Below are positions 25,430 to 37,502 of a stretch of DNA of 64,000 bases, in pieces (positions within the stretch are counted from its first letter, which is position 1; each line of letters starts with the position of its first letter). This stretch comes from Burhinus oedicnemus (Eukaryota; Chordata; Aves; Charadriiformes; Burhinidae). The stretch covers positions 680,732 through 744,731 of the forward strand of contig VFFE01007108.1 in the NCBI GenBank assembly GCA_008921705.1, given 5' to 3'. The notes beneath the pieces are model-generated. The model did no database searches and was not told the DNA's origin. It saw only the letters and a program-made list of their open reading frames with translations. The position numbers were made by a program, and so were the translations under genes.

Positions 25430-25640
25430 AGCCCAACAGCGCCAGAGTGCCGCAGAGCCAGGCTGGAAAGCCGGCTTGACAGCAGACCTCTGCTTCTTCC
25501 GTGGGTGGAGTGTCCAGCTTCAGGAGCTGAGCTGCCCCGGGCACTCACAGGGCACCTTGCAGGCAGTGGCTCCTGGGCCACCGCCGCGGGCGGCACGGCC
25601 CCTCGGCAGGAGCGGTCAAGGGAAAGGAATGGCAGGGGGA
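25430..25640. other. Small CpG-rich, GC-rich patch
   Basis: About 200 bases contain roughly a dozen CpG dinucleotides, densest at ccaccgccgcgggcggcacg near 25578-25597, in surroundings that are CpG-poor and AT-rich. Both strands stay open for about 100 codons, which is common in GC-rich DNA, and neither product is recognisable. It could be a small CpG island, a regulatory element or an unrecognised first exon. It is short for a typical promoter island. Confidence 0.4.
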
Positions 25641-26904
25641 TGAAATCAGAAGGGGAAAGGGAGGAGGAGAAACTCACGTAACAAAAGTGCTTAAGATGAA
25701 CGGATCGGAGATGAGAGGAAAGTTTACATGTGGACTTGGAGAGGAGGAAAGGATGCTAACAAGCTTCCTCCATGACAAATGCAGGCAAGAAAGGGGGAGG
25801 AAAGAACTATTAATCAGTGGTACAAATAGGTATTTTTTTCCCCTCAGGAGTAGCCGGTCCAGGTAAACTGCTTGGAGCGGCTGTTTCCAGCTTGCCCTTT
25901 ACAGTGGGCTGCTCGGCAGGCCCCACTGCTGCCTGCGATGAGCCAGCGCCCGTTAAGCCCAGCTCCTCCATCCCCTCGCACAAACTGGTAAAGAGTCCTA
26001 AAGACAGCATATGAGTAAAAACCTTCATCTTCATGTTTCAGCCACTGTTGTTATTCACAGCACAACTTAGAAGCATGGCTACCTGCCAGTCAAACAAATA
26101 CCACTCTACCGAGTCCCCTAAACAGCCATCTGATCCTTTTCTAACTGTTGTTTAGAGTTGTTTAGGGGTGCCTGTGGAGTGATGATTAACAGCCCCAGGC
26201 GCTGTGCGAGCGCTTGGAATATGCATTTCTTACTAGTAGGGACATTTTTTCCTTCATATTTTTATTGGTTGTGTTTTATTAGTCACATTGCTCTTCAGCC
26301 TCCCTGCAGCATTGGCAGCAATGCCATTAGCTCGAGATGAAGGTGCATGTCCTCCCTTCATGGCTGAGGTGAGGTACCACAATAAAAGCAATATCAATAA
26401 ACAGTACGTTGCAGAAAATTAATAAGCAGTGTACTGATGAATTGTTGGCAGCCAGTAGTGACTACAGAATAGGTAACACACTTAATATCAAGTCATTTCT
26501 TGTTTTGGTTGCTAAGAAAGTATTTAGGAGTCTTGATAGCATGTAGTAAAACAGACTGGAGAAGGTATACAAATATTAAGTGAAGTCCAAGCACATTAAT
26601 TACTTAGTAAGTGCTTGTAATTATCTGACAACTGGAGCACCTTGCTTGATCTGACATATGTAGTGTTCCTCCCTTGCACCAGCCACAAGAAACATTGTGG
26701 AAACATTGGCGCTGCGTGATAAAATATCCTGCTCCCTCCTCCCCACGGTATCTCAGAGATCCACACAGCAGGGCAAAGCCTCACAGCATCCCAGCAGTTG
26801 GATACGCCTTTCTGTACCCCTTTTACAAGCGGGCAAGGAGAAGCAGGGACCCCTGGAAAGGTCTTAAACTACACACTGAGGTGAAAAAGAACAGCATCGT
26901 TGTG
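25641..26904. other. Unassigned DNA
   Basis: No gene or known repeat was seen. A stretch around 26240-26440 reads like conserved regulatory DNA, with attgg and homeodomain-like attaat motifs and little repeat character, but this is only an impression. Confidence 0.4.
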
Positions 26905-27015
26905 CACCAAGGCTCTCATACAGGAATAAGGACATCTGGCTTTCAATCCTTGGCTTTGTCTGGAGTCTCATTTTTCCACATGTAAAATAAGGATGCTAGT
27001 ACGTTGTATGCACAT
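26905..27015 (+). mobile_element. MIR-like (CORE-type) SINE fragment
   Basis: The segment gacatctggctttcaatcct, a ttggctttgtctgg block and a tttttccacatgtaaaataa block followed by ggatgctagta follow the order of the MIR consensus: 'ctggattcaatcccrgctctg', then 'tttcctcatctgtaaaatggg', then 'gataataataat'. The middle (the 'gcaagtcacttaac' part) is deleted. MIR-type SINEs are tRNA-derived, and a small number of very old copies are shared across amniotes. The match is weaker than the one at 30250. Confidence 0.5.
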
Positions 27016-30000
27016 AAGTCCCACATGATGACAGTTAGCATGTCATCCACCTAAAAGGCACTTCCACGTCACTGCTATCACAGTTTAATACTAAGCCATG
27101 AATATCACTGCCTACAGGATTGCAATCTCAGGTGGCAAATTCTTTAAGGGTGAGGACACCCCTTCCTCACACACAAGTGCAGAATAGACAACAGAGGGGG
27201 GTGATTTTGCCTGGTATTTCTAGGTGCTGCTGCAATCCAGCCAACAAAGAGCACAAGCACGCACCCAGCACTCTCCATGTATGGTAGCTGAGGTGGAAAA
27301 ACGCAGAAGACTTTATACACCACCAGCAGTTTTGTAAGGAGAAATAAGAGATGCTACTAAAACTCTTTTCTTTTCCTACCCCCCCCCCTCCATTTCCAGA
27401 ACTTTCTGGAATGCTTTACGGTTCACTCTTTTTATTAACTTGTTTAAAGGCAAGAAGGAAGAAATTATGTGAAGGAAAGAAAAGAAGATTAACATATTAC
27501 CAAACATGCTATTAAAAAAAAAATAAAAAAAAATCACCTGATCCCTACCAGAACTTCACTAACTAAATTGTTAAAAGGGGGGGGAAATCCTGTACAACAT
27601 CCCATCCAGATGGTAGTTCCAGTGCTCCATGGTCAGCCTGTTTATTAATGAACATCTGTTTTCCTTACAAAACAGGGTGGACTTTCTACTATAAATTCTC
27701 CTTTCACATATTTCTTGGGAAATGACATTAGAAGTTATTCACTGTCACATAGATAAGCCAAATTTATTTTTAATTTTAGAAATTGCATATTAATTATAAC
27801 ATTTCTGTCACTCACTAGATTATTGATGCATGTATTGCTAAATCATATAGCTATTTGAATATTGAAAAACCCAAAAATATTACTTTGCCTTTGAAGAGAT
27901 TTGGCTCCAGTCCCTTTAGTTGTCCTTTCCTTTTAGCTTTCAGCACAACTGAATGACTGCTGCTGGTAAAGATGATCATGGACATCAAACTTCAAAGCAT
28001 TACACAGAAAGTGCTAGAGTTCCCTAAAATAATCAATAAATTTGAGCATATGACTGTCTGGTCATGGATACTTTTGAATAGAAAAATGGCTTTATTGTAA
28101 TTCAAGGTAAGTTCCTTCTTAGTTCTAACCATACCTTATCATTTACTGAATGTTATAGATTAAATTACATAGAAAGACTGAGATTTTGTAATCTAAGAGG
28201 CAGTAAAGTTTGGAGACAGACCAGAGTTATAACTACAGCACCATATGTAGGGCAATATTTTAATTACAAATGAGAATGTGATGGAAAATTTCAGTCCAGT
28301 CTCAGGATTTTGAAACACCACAATCAAAAGGCATTGGAAAGGGAATGCTTGTATGCAACCATTTTAAAAATAAGGTTTAGATTTAAATTAAAAAAGATTT
28401 AATTGTCTATTAATGATATGCACCTTCTGAGAATATAGGGATCTGGAAACTTGTCTACAACATGGTTTTTTTCTCAATACAATGGCTGTTTTAAAACTCT
28501 GGTGCAGAACAATAGCACTCTTACAATATCTTTCCTTTTGTGTTCTGACATTACTTTAAGAGAGAAACAAGCCTGGAGCTGGTATACCTGCTTATGCAGA
28601 AGATTCAAAGCCATAAGCAGGTAATTTTTGTTTGATTTTTTTTTTTAACAGAACAATTTCAAGCCATTGAAGTTGTAAAGAATACATGTGTGCATGTGTG
28701 TGTGTGTACAAACATGTCCTTGATTCTATGTTCACCCTGATATCCAAGGTACATGACTTATCTGCAGTTCAATGGCTGTGATATCACTATGACACAATAG
28801 GTCAAAAAAATGTGAATAAATGGCATATTACTTGTCTACCGGAAACCACAATACTGAGGGCAGTGAAACCGAGCTACTTAGAGACCATGGCTCCTTCCTT
28901 AGTTTCAAATTATGCAGCATAGCTACCATTAAACTCCGCTTTTCACCTCCATCAGAGTGCTATGCATTTCAGTTAAAAAGTATGAAACAAACAATAACAA
29001 ACAAAAAAACCCCAAGCAACCAAATGCATGAGACAAAAGCCTGACAAAAACCTGTGGTTAAATCGTTACATTGCCTGTGTTGTCCATCCTGCAAGCTGCT
29101 CCTCCTCCCTGTTTCCTCCATAGGAAACGGGGCAAAGCAGAACAATGGTGAATGACTCAGAGGCGACCTCGGGAAGGTGGTTTGGTTCTTATTGACTGAG
29201 GAGGTGGCTCCCTTTTTCTGATTGCTTTCTGTCATCGGTAATCAGGATTGCCAGGGCAGGAGTTAAGTGACCATGTACAAGCAGGGAGTCGCTGACTTAG
29301 GTGTGGCTGTAGGTGGAAGCCCCAGCAGGCTGGGACACTGAGGAAGCCCCAGACACCCACCGTGGTAGCCGGGCAGCTCCCACCTTCACCTTGCGATTGC
29401 CATCCCCTCCTGCTGGATCCTCTCACTTAGGAGGATTGCACCGTCCAGCAACGAGCTGCTCAGCAGTGGACAAGAGCTCTGCCTCTGGTGCAGAGTTGTT
29501 GCCAGAACAGTTTTGGCATCCAATCTGAAGTTTTAGTGACGCACTTTGAGATCCAAATGTCCCAACCTACACCCATGGAGACTTCAGGAAACAAAATTAA
29601 GCCTGGGATTTCTCTTATCCATAAACCATGAGTATAAAAGAGGTTTTAAATATTTGGCCTTAAATGCTTCAAAAACTGCAAATGTAAAACTGCACAGAAA
29701 CATCCTCCTCGAGGAGGGCTTGCAGCCGAGTCATGGAGCAGGAACTGCTCTCGGGTCTGTTCCAAGTCCACTGCAGATGACACAAGTCATATCATTTTTC
29801 TGTGCCTTGCTGCCACCCTTGGGCTCCGCTGATCAGGCAGTAAACAGTTTCCAGAAGGAATCATCTCTGGCTATGTCTGTGTTGCGCTTAGTCCAGTGGA
29901 GCTCAGCTGAGGCACTATTGTAGCTAACTGTTTTTCTGCTGCAACAGCAAATCTCTAATTATAAGCTTAATTGAATGGCCTCAAAAAGGGGGCAGAGCAT

Positions 30001-30249
30001 CATCTCCCGTGCATATACATTTAATAAAAATGGGACCAGGAGACAGAGCTGTTACAGCTTGCATCTTTCAGAAAAAAATAAACACAATAGGGTATTTCAG
30101 GATTTTCAAGGTCAGCTCATAACACCCTTGCACTTCTTTGTATGGGAGACATACATTTTAAGCCCCAAGGTTCTTTCAAAAATCCTGGCCTCAGTAGTTA
30201 ACACTGTTTTATCACCAATCAAGGGATCCCCTTCTAACCCTAGGGGAAG
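27016..30249. other. Unassigned AT-rich DNA with simple repeats
   Basis: No gene was recognised. Simple sequence includes a C run near 27380-27389, A-rich runs near 27512-27533, a TG-rich stretch near 28684-28710 and a T run near 28638. A moderately GC-rich stretch at 29290-29500 has no recognisable product. Confidence 0.5.
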
Positions 30250-30420
30250 TCAGTGTGATCTACTGGGTAGCACAGTGGTCTGGAACTGCACAGTTTTGCC
30301 TCTAATCCCAGCTCTGCTATTAGTTGACTGAGATGACCTTGAGTACTCACTCCGCAAAGCTTTTATTCCCCATATGCAAAATGGAGACCCTGACAGTTAC
30401 TTCATTTTTAAAGAACTTGA
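30250..30420 (+). mobile_element. MIR-like SINE, near full length
   Basis: Most of the MIR layout can be read in order. A tRNA-like start 'gtagcacagtggtctggaac' stands where the consensus has 'gtggttagagcactggcctg'. Next come 'ctaatcccagctctgctatt', then 'gactgagatgaccttgagta' (consensus: ctgtgtgaccttgggcaagt), then 'tattccccatatgcaaaatg' (consensus: tttccccatctgtaaaatgg), and finally 'cagttacttca'. The conserved order over about 170 bases makes chance unlikely. The divergence implies great age, consistent with an early-amniote insertion. Several open frames overlap it and should be discounted. Confidence 0.8.
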
Positions 30421-33400
30421 AGATCTACTGGTGAAGACGTCTCAGGTAACAGCCACATATTATCATTAATAACTCACACTCCTTATGCAATATTCTCTGT
30501 GCCAAAGATGGAAGTCATTCAATTTGTGGAACTGCCATTAATTGCTCTCTTGCTGTTAAAAAGGAAGAAAAAGTGTTTGAAAAACTCTTGCAGTAGGAGT
30601 AGTGGGGACAAAATCAAGACCAGCTTTCATGTGAGACTGGTTGAATTTATTAGTGATGCAATTGCCTACAACAGAAAGAAGGTAGGCCCACTGACCCAAG
30701 GAACTATCTCCCCTTACTCTTTCAGGAGTGTCCTAAATGCTCTTAAAAATGATAGAGCTCTTTTCAGCTCCTCAATCACCAAGTCTCTAATTAAGCTGAA
30801 AAATATTTTGACCCTTTGTTCAATTTCAGTATTCTTACTCACAATAGTGTAATGCATTTTAATTAAAAGTAGACTTTGAGATGTGGGGTTTTTTCCTTCT
30901 TCACTGACACCTTGAAATTACAAGGTACTAGGAAGCTGCAGAAGAAAGCAACCTGTTTGCAGGGTTTTTTTAAATAAAGAAGGTTAAAAAAGAGAAACTC
31001 TTGTGTGTGCAAAGCAAATGTTTGCTAAGTAAGTTGTAAGCACTTCTCTTTATTCCATAATTATAAGTGAAATGTTCTTTAATGTGCAGTAATAACGTTC
31101 AAGCTATGCTATTTTGCGACTAATAATAATATACAACAGCATGGGGCATGATAGCTAACAAAGTTTTTCTAGCTTAATATATTGTGCACATCTATCTGTC
31201 TTATTTTCCAGTGCCTTGGCTTTTCAATCCAGCCTTTATGCTGGAAATCTGAGACTGAGTGGAGCAGCAGTTACTTACCTTTTTAAGGAAAGAGTTTGAA
31301 GCAAGACTGCTGAGTAGCTCAAATCATTCCCATACAGAGCAGTGTATAATAGATTTCTTTTTCTTGTTTGTTTGCGTCAAATAGAAAAGCTGGAGATGTA
31401 ACTGCTTGAATCCTTTAGTCCTGAAAAGCCCTAAGTTCTTTCCAAACTTGCACAATGTTATGCAAACAGGGGGAAAAACTGACAGAAAAAAGCAGAGGTC
31501 ATCAAGACCCAGCAATGTGCATCAATTTTGCCCACAAATGAAGGAATAAATTTATCATTGCAGAGGCTGCATTAGTTACCGTAGACATGCACCATTTCCA
31601 AGATTTCTCGAGGGGTGAGAATACCGCGTACCAGAGCCAGCTTCTCCATTAGGCTTTTAACCGCAATGCTTCCTTGTTTTCCCGATGAGGAGTTAGATTT
31701 AGAAGCACAGGGAGGGGAAGCAAGCACACACAAAAAACACCAACCCTCTAGCTAAATTAAACTAAAACCTAGGTGAAGCCTCAGTGGGAAGCCTGCTGCA
31801 CAAATTGGATCTCCAAATGCAGAAAAAATTAATTATGTGATGCACAGCAATGAAGTAAGCAACACCTTGAAGTTAACCTGGACAGAGCTATTGATTCAGC
31901 AAAAAAATAAGCACTTTGCTTCACCCTCTCTGTTGTTCTAATGTTAGTTTGGACTGTTGCCTGACCATTTCCAGCTAGCATTTAGTTCATTTGCAGCTGT
32001 TCTAAATGCACACTCTTCCCCAGCGGTTCAGACAAAAACTGATCCCATCTGAGTTAGTATGTCAGTTTTGGGGAAAATACTGTGCGTGCAAAAAAGAGTT
32101 TGTTGTAAACACTGCAGAATAGACCTTGCCACCAGCCTGGAGCTCTGAAGTGGATGGCTCTCAAGGCCTCTAGGGAAGCAGACAGAATTGCTCAAGCAGT
32201 TTTGCCTACCTCTGCTCCAACAGCGCCAGTAAATCTCTAGCAACTGATGAGTCTTCTTCTACCCAGAGAAGTCCCATATTGCCCCGTCCTACAAAGCTTT
32301 CTGCCACCTCCACTTTTACATGCCGTGTAAGTGGGAATCCTGCCTAGAAAGATGACTTGGGCTGTGCATGCGAGTGATACACGGAGTAGGCAGCCTACCC
32401 AGCTGCAGTAGCATGCTTTAACTTTATACAGCTGTTGTTAGTCTGTTCTGCAGCCTGAGAGGGCCTTCTGAACAGCAGTGCCCACCTCACTGCTCGGAAA
32501 CCCTTTGAGAGCCACAGCTTTGCTGACCAAAAGCATTCTGCTCCAGACCCACTGTGCTGATCACAACCAGCTCCTAACTCTCGGTGCAGCCCTGCACTGA
32601 GGACTGGTGCTGCTAGTGCATGTTACTACGCATGCCTCTATAGTCACTCTGCCTCTCCGTTCAGCCGCAGTCGTGCCTCCTGCTTGCCTTTGGATCTGGG
32701 CATCTTGCAACCACCTCCTCCTAGGGATCTGTTCAGTGCAATTGTCTTGACTGACAGACACCTGAATTACCTGGGAGCAAGCTCAGCCACAGGATACTTC
32801 ACGTGAGGGGTTCTTGGTTCCAGATATTTTTATTTCCCTCCTTGGTTTAGCAGAGCCAAGATTTATTGACCTTCAAGCCATGCCGCAAAACCTTGCTGTT
32901 GTTCTTGGCTTTTCCCAAGGAGGCTACAGAGGCAGACTGAGGCCCTACGGAATTTTCTGTTGGAGTACTTTTTCAGATCCTGAGCTATTAAAGTCTCTGT
33001 ACTTTATAATGATTGCTGTTGTGCCTGAAGTTTCAGCCGACTGCCTTTATATAAAACAAAAATAATCAATCAATATATTGTTGTTTATGGACAATGATAA
33101 AATCCCATTATTTGTTGGTGGTTTATCTTTTTTACTTCAGCTTACACTGTGTTACAGGAACATGAAGGAAATTAAGACACATTTAAAAGAAAAAATTTAC
33201 CTTTGCTTCTTATTTGGCAGACTAGTCAGGGCCAAAACGTTGCACGTAGGAGGTTCTAATCAACTTTCTCTTTTCCTGTCCTCTACTTTGCAACAATGAA
33301 GACAAAGTAAAATTTTCCGCTGTCTTAATTAGGAAGAAAGCAACTTTGTCGCAGAATGAAAATAAGGCCTTCCCCTCCCCACCAACACTGTGGAGTCCTT

Positions 33401-35870
33401 TGAGCTGACTCACACAACAGGCCTGGAAGAGCATGATCTCACTTCACAGAAGGTCTGAACAGCTGACATTTGGTGGATTGAAGCGTGTCAACGCTAAGGC
33501 ATCATTCTTTAGGGCAGGAAAAAGGTTACAGTCATGAGGCTGGGATGAGGTTACAGAAGTCTAGATATGGTGGTGCACTATTTCACTTTAAGAAGAAATG
33601 AAAATGTAGACTGATTTCCTGAAAAGTTTTCCTAGGAATAAGTCTGCTAGACTGTAAAATAGTTTTAGAACAGAGAGTCTGCAGTAGAGAGGTGGAAAAA
33701 AATAGTCCAAAAAACCATGAAGCCCATTGAAGACTTTTGTTGCATCTATCAATTCTAGGAAAAAAGCAAACAGAGCTGAATTCACAAAAGGGGTTAGATG
33801 GCACTGTAAACTTTAGCCTTGCCATTTTTGCCATTAGCCTTGGCATCTAATGGAAATGCCAGCTATGGATCAGGTGCCAGCAGCCAACTGCAGATGAAAT
33901 TCAAAGAAGATGGCATGGTCTGCAAAAAATCCTAAGACAGCTCAGGTGAATTTTGCTCATAAGCAAAAGAAGTGGCATAAGACCTGCTCTTCAACCAAAT
34001 TTAAGGGCTTGACTCTAGGCTGAAGCTTAGCATTTCTCTCCCCTTGGGATTTGGAGCCATGTAGCATTCCCTGGATGTCCAAGAAACGAATGAAAAATCA
34101 AGCCTCAAATCCTTCCTTCACCAGAGTGGAGTTTGACTCTCCCACATCCTTGTTGGCTGCTCTAAACAGTCTCTATTATGGTATAAGAAGAATAATTACC
34201 TCCATATTATATTTTCTGAGCAGTATAATGTTTTCAAAGGATGCCAACCATATTAAATCCTAGCTGCAGATACAGCATGTGAGTCCTACTGGGGCTTAAG
34301 CACCGCATAAGCTCAAAGAGCCTTCACATTATCAAAACAGTTGATTTTGCATACAGTACAGAACTAATAGCCAAGAATCTACACAAGGAATGTGAGGGTG
34401 TCTCTAGCATCACACAAGAGCTCTGAGGTTTAACATGTCAGGCATGAGTATCTAAAGAGACATTTAGTCACACAGCTTCTCCCCCTCCCCAAGTTACGAT
34501 GGTAGCAAATGGAAGTGTAAATCCCTAAAGCAGAATTTCTTTCCTGGCTTGTATTTTCAACTTCAACATTTGACCTTGGATTATCTGTGCTAGGAAATTT
34601 TCCATTGCTAAAAAGCTCTCTACACCCATGAGTCACCTATGACCCTCTGTCCCTCTGAACACCAAACTATCTGACTATGCCAAACATCATGACTGTGAAC
34701 ATGGTTTGAACTTCAGTTTCTCCAGCTCAGTGCTTTCAGCTCCAAAGGGGAAGCAAAACTACCAGGAACAAAAAAACCAGTTTTCCTATCCCTAATTCAC
34801 CGATCAACACAGGACTTCTCTAAAACACATTGCTTCTTAGAATTGGTTTGAGACCTGGAGCAGAAGTACATTACAAGGCATTAAATATGAAGTGGACTAA
34901 CAGAACAAGCATATGACCAATGAAAATTTTGACGGTCTTTATATATGATACTACATCATTATGATTTCACGTAGCCAGTTCAATTAAATACAGTTAAGTG
35001 CTTTCGTGACAAAAAACCCAGAAAAGTTAGTCAAAGTTGTCATTGACTTTGATGTCTATTTTTAACACACTCAATCCCTTGGTGCCACTAAGTTGTTGCA
35101 GGTTAATTAATGACTGCATAAATGTAAAGAGCTTTACATTTCCTTTCATTTAGGGAACACAGACTACGTTTCAAGGAAAAACAGAAAGCTCATCAACCTG
35201 AGTTATCCAAAATGATTCAGAGCAAAATACAGACACTAAGACAAAGCCCATCATTAATATAGTAGGGCAAGGACATTGAGTATGACTTTGTTCGGAAAGG
35301 GAGGCATATCATTCCCAGTGAATAAAGTTAATCATTTCTCTATGCCTTTTTTTCTCTCCATGAGTTACCTGTTAAGTCCCAGTTGCTTCAAGTTTGCTTA
35401 ATGTAGCCCTTGGATTCTTCATAAACATATGGCACAAATATTAATGAGTCAGTGTTGCCCCAGCGTAATTGGTCATCTAACCAAATGGCTCTGTTTGCAT
35501 TCCTTGATTGGATTACCTCATTTTCTTTACAGAAGTGTCTAAAAATTGATTGTAGCTTGGTTTCTTTCAGGAGGATTTTTTCATTACCAACCCCACCTTT
35601 GCCCAAACTACCTACCCCAACTCCTCACCCTTAAAATGATTTCTTAACCCTTATGCTCCTGTGCAACAAGCTCATTCTCTGTCTCCAGTTTTAATTATCA
35701 ACCTACGACAACGAGCATGGCTATGGTAGCTTTAGCCTAGAAGTCTCTCACGAACATTATTTGCACACTTATGAATAACAGTTTCTCCTTCCATAACGTC
35801 AGTTGCTCAGCTAAATATTCACAAGTAAGAGAGCAGAAGAGATTGTAAATGCCAGTGACACAAGTATATC
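30421..35870. other. Unassigned DNA
   Basis: No exon, RNA gene or recognisable transposon was seen. A 117-codon frame at 30499-30852 has a basic patch and a hydrophobic end but no family resemblance. Other open frames are under 90 codons. Confidence 0.5.
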
Positions 35871-35958
35871 TTTTTTTTTTTTTTTTTTTTTTTTTTTCTT
35901 CATCTTCTTGNNNNNNNNNNNNNNNNNNNNATTATTTTTTTTTTTTTTTTTTTTTTTT
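35871..35958. repeat. Poly-T runs flanking a 20-N assembly gap
   Basis: A run of 27 T (35871-35897), then cttcatcttcttg, 20 N (35911-35930), atta, then 24 T (35935-35958). The gap sits inside a long T-rich simple repeat, a common place for sequencing or assembly failure. The real length is unknown and may differ from 20. Confidence 0.95.
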
Positions 35959-36755
35959 GTATATTCATCCTGCTGGAGGCAAAAGAAACTCCTAGCATCT
36001 ATAAAGATCTGAACCACACATGACAACAACCATTCCTCCTAGAGTTAAATGCTAATACTTTTAGATAAACAGAACTTATTTATAATAACACCATCTGCGG
36101 GATTCTGATAATGTTGGGGGAGGAGATTAATTTATCTTGCATTTTAAATAGAGATGGCCGCTGGCATCAAAATCCAGATCTAGCTTTTAGCCACCCAGTT
36201 ATCAGGGAATTTCACATTCAGGGTACTGCATCCCTCACCAGAATGTCTCCATAATACCAATGGACAAGAACTATGAGGTAACATAATGGTAGCATGGATC
36301 AGTTCCTCCTTCTTCCCAAAGCAGGCAGCATGCTCAGATGGAGCACAATGCAGAATTCCGCCAGTAATGAAAAGGTCTAAGAGTTAGGACTGGATTTGAT
36401 TTCCAGATTTTTAAATAGCACATCATGTGACATAAGGGTCTCACCATTTTTTGTAATCAATTGAGATTATTACTGTACTTTGCTGTCCCAGAAATACAGT
36501 AAGCAGCTTCACTTCTGGACAGAGGCTTGCAGACCCAGAAAATTTCCTCTAAAAAAAATAAATAATACATATATAATATATCCCACTCCAAACCTGTTGC
36601 CATGCCCTTTCCCTTTCCTCATTTCATTCAGGGTCACTTGTACAGTAGTACCAAAGGAGGTGCACCTAGGACAGGAGCCCACAAAAGCCACCGTACTGCA
36701 TTATCCTGTGGTCAATATTACACTTGATAAGTTGCAAACTTGTATTATCCTAAGT
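35959..36755. other. Unassigned DNA
   Basis: No gene or repeat was recognised between the poly-T gap region and the start of the LTR at 36756. Confidence 0.5.
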
Positions 36756-37502
36756 TGTCATGGTTTGGACCAGACTGGCTACTGCAATGAATGACAGATG
36801 CTCTCTCCACCTCTCTCTCCATGGAGAGGAGGGAGAGAGAGAAAGAGACTTATGAGTTTAGAAGAAACTAAACGACTTTAATGAAATATTAATAATAAAA
36901 TAAAAAGAAAATAATGAAATATGTATAAAACTGTATCAAGCTCCCAGGATGACAATCACATCACCAGCAGGCACTGGGGAAGTTCCAGACCGGACTCAGT
37001 GACAGACGGGAACTGGATTTCGAATCTAGATTCAGGAATGAACGGATCAGGATCAAAGGCAGATGAACAGAGTCCTCCTTGGATGCCAGCCATTGAAGAA
37101 AAGAGGACTGACCCTTTGATGCCTCAGCTTTTATACTGAGCATGAGGCAGATGGGATGGAATACCCTTGTTGGTCAGTTTTGAGTCAACTGTCCTGTCCG
37201 CTCCTCCCCGCGGGTGTGACCCCTCTACGCTTTTCTGCTTCCGACCCTCCAATGGGGCAAATAACAAAGTTGTCTGGCCTTGGTTGTTATAGCAATAAGG
37301 ATAAGCAGGAGCCTCTCTGCATCCCGTTCCTTGGCATAAATTACAACTAATCAGATCTTATCCCTCTGAGAATGGACAGTGTTTCCACAATATGCTGTTA
37401 ATTTCAGAGAGTTTCAGAGAGTTCATTTAGTTAGACGAGGCTTAGCTGCAAAGTAAAATTACTGAACAGAAAATTGGTTCTGTTTTACCTCAAACCAGGA
37501 CA
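36756..37502 (+). mobile_element. Full-length solo LTR of an avian ERVL-like retrovirus
   Basis: The element starts TGTCATGGTTTGGACCAGAC and ends CTCAAACCAGGACA, giving the TG...CA termini of an LTR. Flanking pentamers taagt (36751-36755) and aaagt (37503-37507) agree at four of five positions, consistent with the 5-bp target duplication of this class of virus. A TATA-like cttttatactgagc lies at 37127-37140. The sequence after it (ggaataccc, ggtcagttttgagtcaactg) parallels the LTR at 9939-10357. A CT/GA hairpin lies near the 5' end, and an A-rich segment runs from about 36885 to 36925. No viral coding sequence is present, so this is a solo LTR. Short open frames inside it are incidental. Confidence 0.88.
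36801..36841 (+). repeat. CT/GA-rich imperfect inverted repeat in the LTR
   Basis: A pyrimidine-rich arm and a purine-rich arm meet at ccatgg (36819-36824). The inner seven bases on each side pair perfectly (36815-36828), and the outer part pairs imperfectly. It could form a stem-loop in transcripts or simply be simple-sequence drift. Confidence 0.7.

Noticed and set aside
35811..36029. Lysine-rich open frame
   Set aside because: A translation of poly-A on the minus strand across an assembly gap.
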